Assembly: GCA_949130485.1 (NCBI GenBank)
Contig: OX422197.1
Coordinates: forward strand, 2,209,603 to 2,273,602
From: Agelas oroides
Taxonomy: Eukaryota; Porifera; Demospongiae; Agelasida; Agelasidae
DNA length: 64,000 nucleotides
Direction of reading: 5' to 3'
The notes below the pieces were generated by a model that saw only the letters and a program-made list of their open reading frames with translations, was not told the origin of the DNA and did not search any database. Position numbers and translations under genes: made by a program. Below, piece by piece: positions 61,051 to 64,000 of this stretch (position 1 is the first letter of the stretch; every line of letters starts with the position of its first letter).

Positions 61051-63480
61051 TACCATGGATCTACTTGACTCTACTTGACTGTACTAAACTCTACTATGGC
61101 TCAACTACAATCTACCAAGGCTCTACTTGCCTCTACAAGACTCTACTACTCTCTACAATGACTCTACTTGGCTGTACCTGTCTGTACTACACTCTACCAT
61201 GGCTCTACTACATTCTACCAAGGCTCTACTTGACTCTACATGACTCTCCTTCATTGCACCATGGCTCTTCTTGACTCTACTTGACTGTACTACATTCTAC
61301 CATGGCTGTACTTTGTTCCATTTAGCTCTACTACACTCTACCATGGTCTACTACATTATAACAAGGCTCTACTTGACTCTACATGATTCTACTACATTCT
61401 ACCTTGGCTCTACTTGGCTGTACCTGGCTCTACTACACTCTGCCATGGCTCTACTACATTCTACCAAGGCTCTACTTCACTGTACATGACTCTACTGCAT
61501 TCTACCAAGGCTCTACTTGACTCTATACGACTCTACTACTCTCTACCATGATTCTTCTTGGCTGTACCTGTCTGTACTACACTCTACAATGGCTCTACTA
61601 CATTCTACCAAGGCTCTACTTGTCTGAACCTGGCTGTACTACACACTGCCATGGCTCTACTGCATTCTACCAAGGCTCTTGGCTGTACATGACTCTACTA
61701 CATTCTACAAAGGCCCTACTTGACTCTACTTCATTCTACTACACTCCACCATGGCTCTGCGTGGCTCTACTTGACTCTACTATACTCTACCAAGGTCTAC
61801 TACATTCTACCAAGGCTCTACTTGACTCTACATGACTCTACTACATTCTACCATGGCTCTACTTGACTCTACTTGACTGTACTAAACTCTACTATGGCTC
61901 TACTACATTCTACCAAGGCTCTACTTGACTCTACACGACTCTACTACTCTCTACCATGACTCTACTTGGATGTACCTGTCTGTACTACACTCCACCATGG
62001 CTCTAATACATTCTACCAAGGTTCTACTTGACTCTACATGACTCTACTTCATTCCACCATTGCTCTTCTTGACTCTACTTGACTGTACTACATTCTACCA
62101 TGGCTGTACTTGGTTCCACTTAGCTCTACTACACTCTACCATGGTCTACTACATTCTACCAAGGCTCTACTTGACTCTACATGATCCTACAACATTCTAC
62201 CTTGGATCTACTTCGCTTTACCTGGCTATACTACACTCTACCATGGCTCTACTACATTCTACCAAGGCTCTACTTCACTTTACATGACTCTACTACATTC
62301 TACAAAGGCCCTTCTTGACTCTACTTCACTCTACTACACTCCACCGTGGCTGTATGTGGCTCTACTGGACTCTACTATACTCTACCATGGTCTACTCCAT
62401 TCTACCAAGGCTATACTTGACTCTACATGATTCTAATACATTCTACCATGGATCTACTTGACTCTACTTGACTGTACTAAACTCTACTATGGCTCTACTA
62501 CAATCTACCAAGGCTCTACTTGCCTCTACAAGACTCTACTACTCTCTACAATGACTCTACTTGGCTGTACCTGTCTGTACTACACTCTACCATGGCTCTA
62601 CTACATTCTACCAAGGCTCTACTTGACTCTACATGACTCTCCTTCATTGCACCATGGCTCTTCTTGACTCTACTTGACTGTACTACATTCTACCATGGCT
62701 GTACTTTGTTCCATTTAGCTCTACTACACTCTACCATGGTCTACTACATTCTAACAAGGCTCTACTTGACTCTACATGATTCTACTACATTCTACCTTGG
62801 CTCTACTTGGCTGTACCTGGCTCTACTACACTCTGCTATGGCTCTACTACATTCTACCAAGGCTCTACTTCACTGTACATGACTCTACTACATTCTACCA
62901 AGGCTCTACTTGACTCTATACGACTCTACTACTCTCTACCATGATTCTACTTGGCTGTACCTGTCTGTACTACACTCTACAATGGCTCTACTACATTCTA
63001 CCAAGGCTCTACTTGGCTGAACCTGGCTGTACTACACTCTGCCATGGCTCTACTGCATTCTACCAAGGCTCTTGGCTTTACATGACTCTACTACATTCTA
63101 CAAAGGCCCTACTTGACTCTACTTCATTCTACTACACTCCACCATGGCTCTGCGTGGCTCTACTTGACTCTACTATACTCTACCAAGGTCTACTACATTC
63201 TACCAAGGCTCTACTTGACTCTACATGACTCTACTACATTCTACCATGGCTCTACTTGACTCTACTTGACTGTACTAAACTCTACTATGGCTCTACTACA
63301 TTCTACCAAGGCTCTACTTGACTCTACACGACTCTACTACTCTCTACCATGACTCTACTTGGATGTACCTGTCTGTACTACACTCCACCATGGCTCTACT
63401 ACATTCTACCAAGGCTCTACTTGACTCTACATGACTCTACTTCATTCCACCATTGCTCTACTTGACTCTACATGATTCCA
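61020..63480 (+). repeat. 1393-bp higher-order repeat in satellite 2
   Basis: Landmarks at 61065, 61271 and 61548 recur at 62458, 62664 and 62941, all 1393 bp apart. Part of the unit appears again 696 bp on (62941 to 63637). The shared variants TGCCTCTACAAGACTC and TTTGTTCCATTTAGC mark the copies. Confidence 0.7.
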
Positions 63481-64000
63481 CTACATTCTATCTTGGCTCT
63501 ACTTGGCTGTACCTGGCTCTACTACACTCTGCCATGGCTCTACTACATTCTACCAAGGCTCTACTTCACTTTACATGACTCTACTGCATTCTACCAAGGC
63601 TCTACTTGACTCTATACGACTCTACTACTCTCTACCATGATTCTACTTGGCTGTACCTGTCTGTACTACACTCTACAATGGCTCTACTACATTCTACCAA
63701 GGCTCTACTTGGCTGAACCTGGCTGTACTACACTCTGCCATGGCTCTACTGCATTCTACCAAGGCTCTTGGATTTACATGACTCTACTACATTCTACAAA
63801 GGCCCTACTTGACTCTACTTCATTCTACTACACTCCACCATGGCTCTGCTTGGCTCTACTTGACTCTACTATACTCTACCAAGGTCTACTACATTCTACC
63901 AAGGCTCTACTTGACTCTACATGACTCTACTACATTCTACCATGGCTCTACTTGACTCTACTTGACTGTACTAAACTCTACTATGGCTCTATTACATTCT

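Larger units (their letters stand above)
54451..64000 (+). repeat. Satellite 2, third block, to the window end
   Basis: Continues without interruption to the last base, so the array extends beyond the window. It contains long higher-order repeats listed separately. Confidence 0.95.

Noticed and set aside
43053-63924. Many 60-142-codon plus-strand frames rich in L, Y, S and T in satellite 2
   Set aside because: They arise from the CTCTAC decamer being low in stops, overlap in several frames, and shift with the 41-bp grouping.

Overview
This is nuclear DNA of an invertebrate animal. The evidence is spliced genes with GT-AG introns, two families of non-LTR retrotransposon, hAT-type terminal-inverted-repeat elements, and two very large satellite arrays. 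A sponge, cnidarian or similar marine invertebrate is plausible, but the sequence does not fix the species. Satellites make up about 70% of the window.

Layout. (1) 1-2305 is a single-copy flank. It carries the last coding exon of a nicotinamide phosphoribosyltransferase (NAMPT) gene on + (603-812), a short element with perfect 38-bp inverted ends (1762-1999) and two hairpins. (2) 2306-3170 holds old, diverged copies of satellite 1 in reverse orientation. They meet the main array head to head at a 12-bp palindrome (3165-3176). (3) 3171-14520 and 19499-32168 are satellite 1: 192-bp monomers, about 59 and 66 of them, with local higher-order repeats of 2, 3 and 5 monomers and a 200-N assembly gap. 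(4) 14521-19498 is a non-LTR retrotransposon on the minus strand (ORF1 plus an endonuclease/RT ORF2) that splits the satellite. (5) 32671-36850 is a CR1-like retrotransposon whose 5' half (PHD-finger ORF1 and endonuclease) is inverted relative to its RT half, the arrangement expected from twin priming. (6) 36851-42899 is a small gene island. It holds a complete five-exon TRAPPC2 (sedlin) gene of 140 codons that a six-frame ORF search misses because every exon is under 100 bp. Intron 3 carries a hAT-type MITE. A direct duplication of the 3' half of the gene lacks the MITE and so preserves the empty target site. (7) 42900-64000 is satellite 2, built from about 10-11-bp CTCTAC units. It is interrupted by two copies of a 1558-bp inverted-repeat element carried on a 3537-bp tandem duplication, and shows further higher-order repeats of 1640 and 1393 bp.

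The genes are not a pathway. They are two housekeeping loci (NAD salvage; ER-Golgi tethering) at the edges of, or between, satellite blocks. The main interest is structural: hairpin-associated inversion in satellite 1, twin priming in a CR1-like element, an in-frame UGA-CUA boundary between its ORF1 and ORF2, a dated MITE insertion, and a satellite with a period near the DNA helical repeat. No prokaryote-type operon, CRISPR array, rRNA or tRNA gene was seen.
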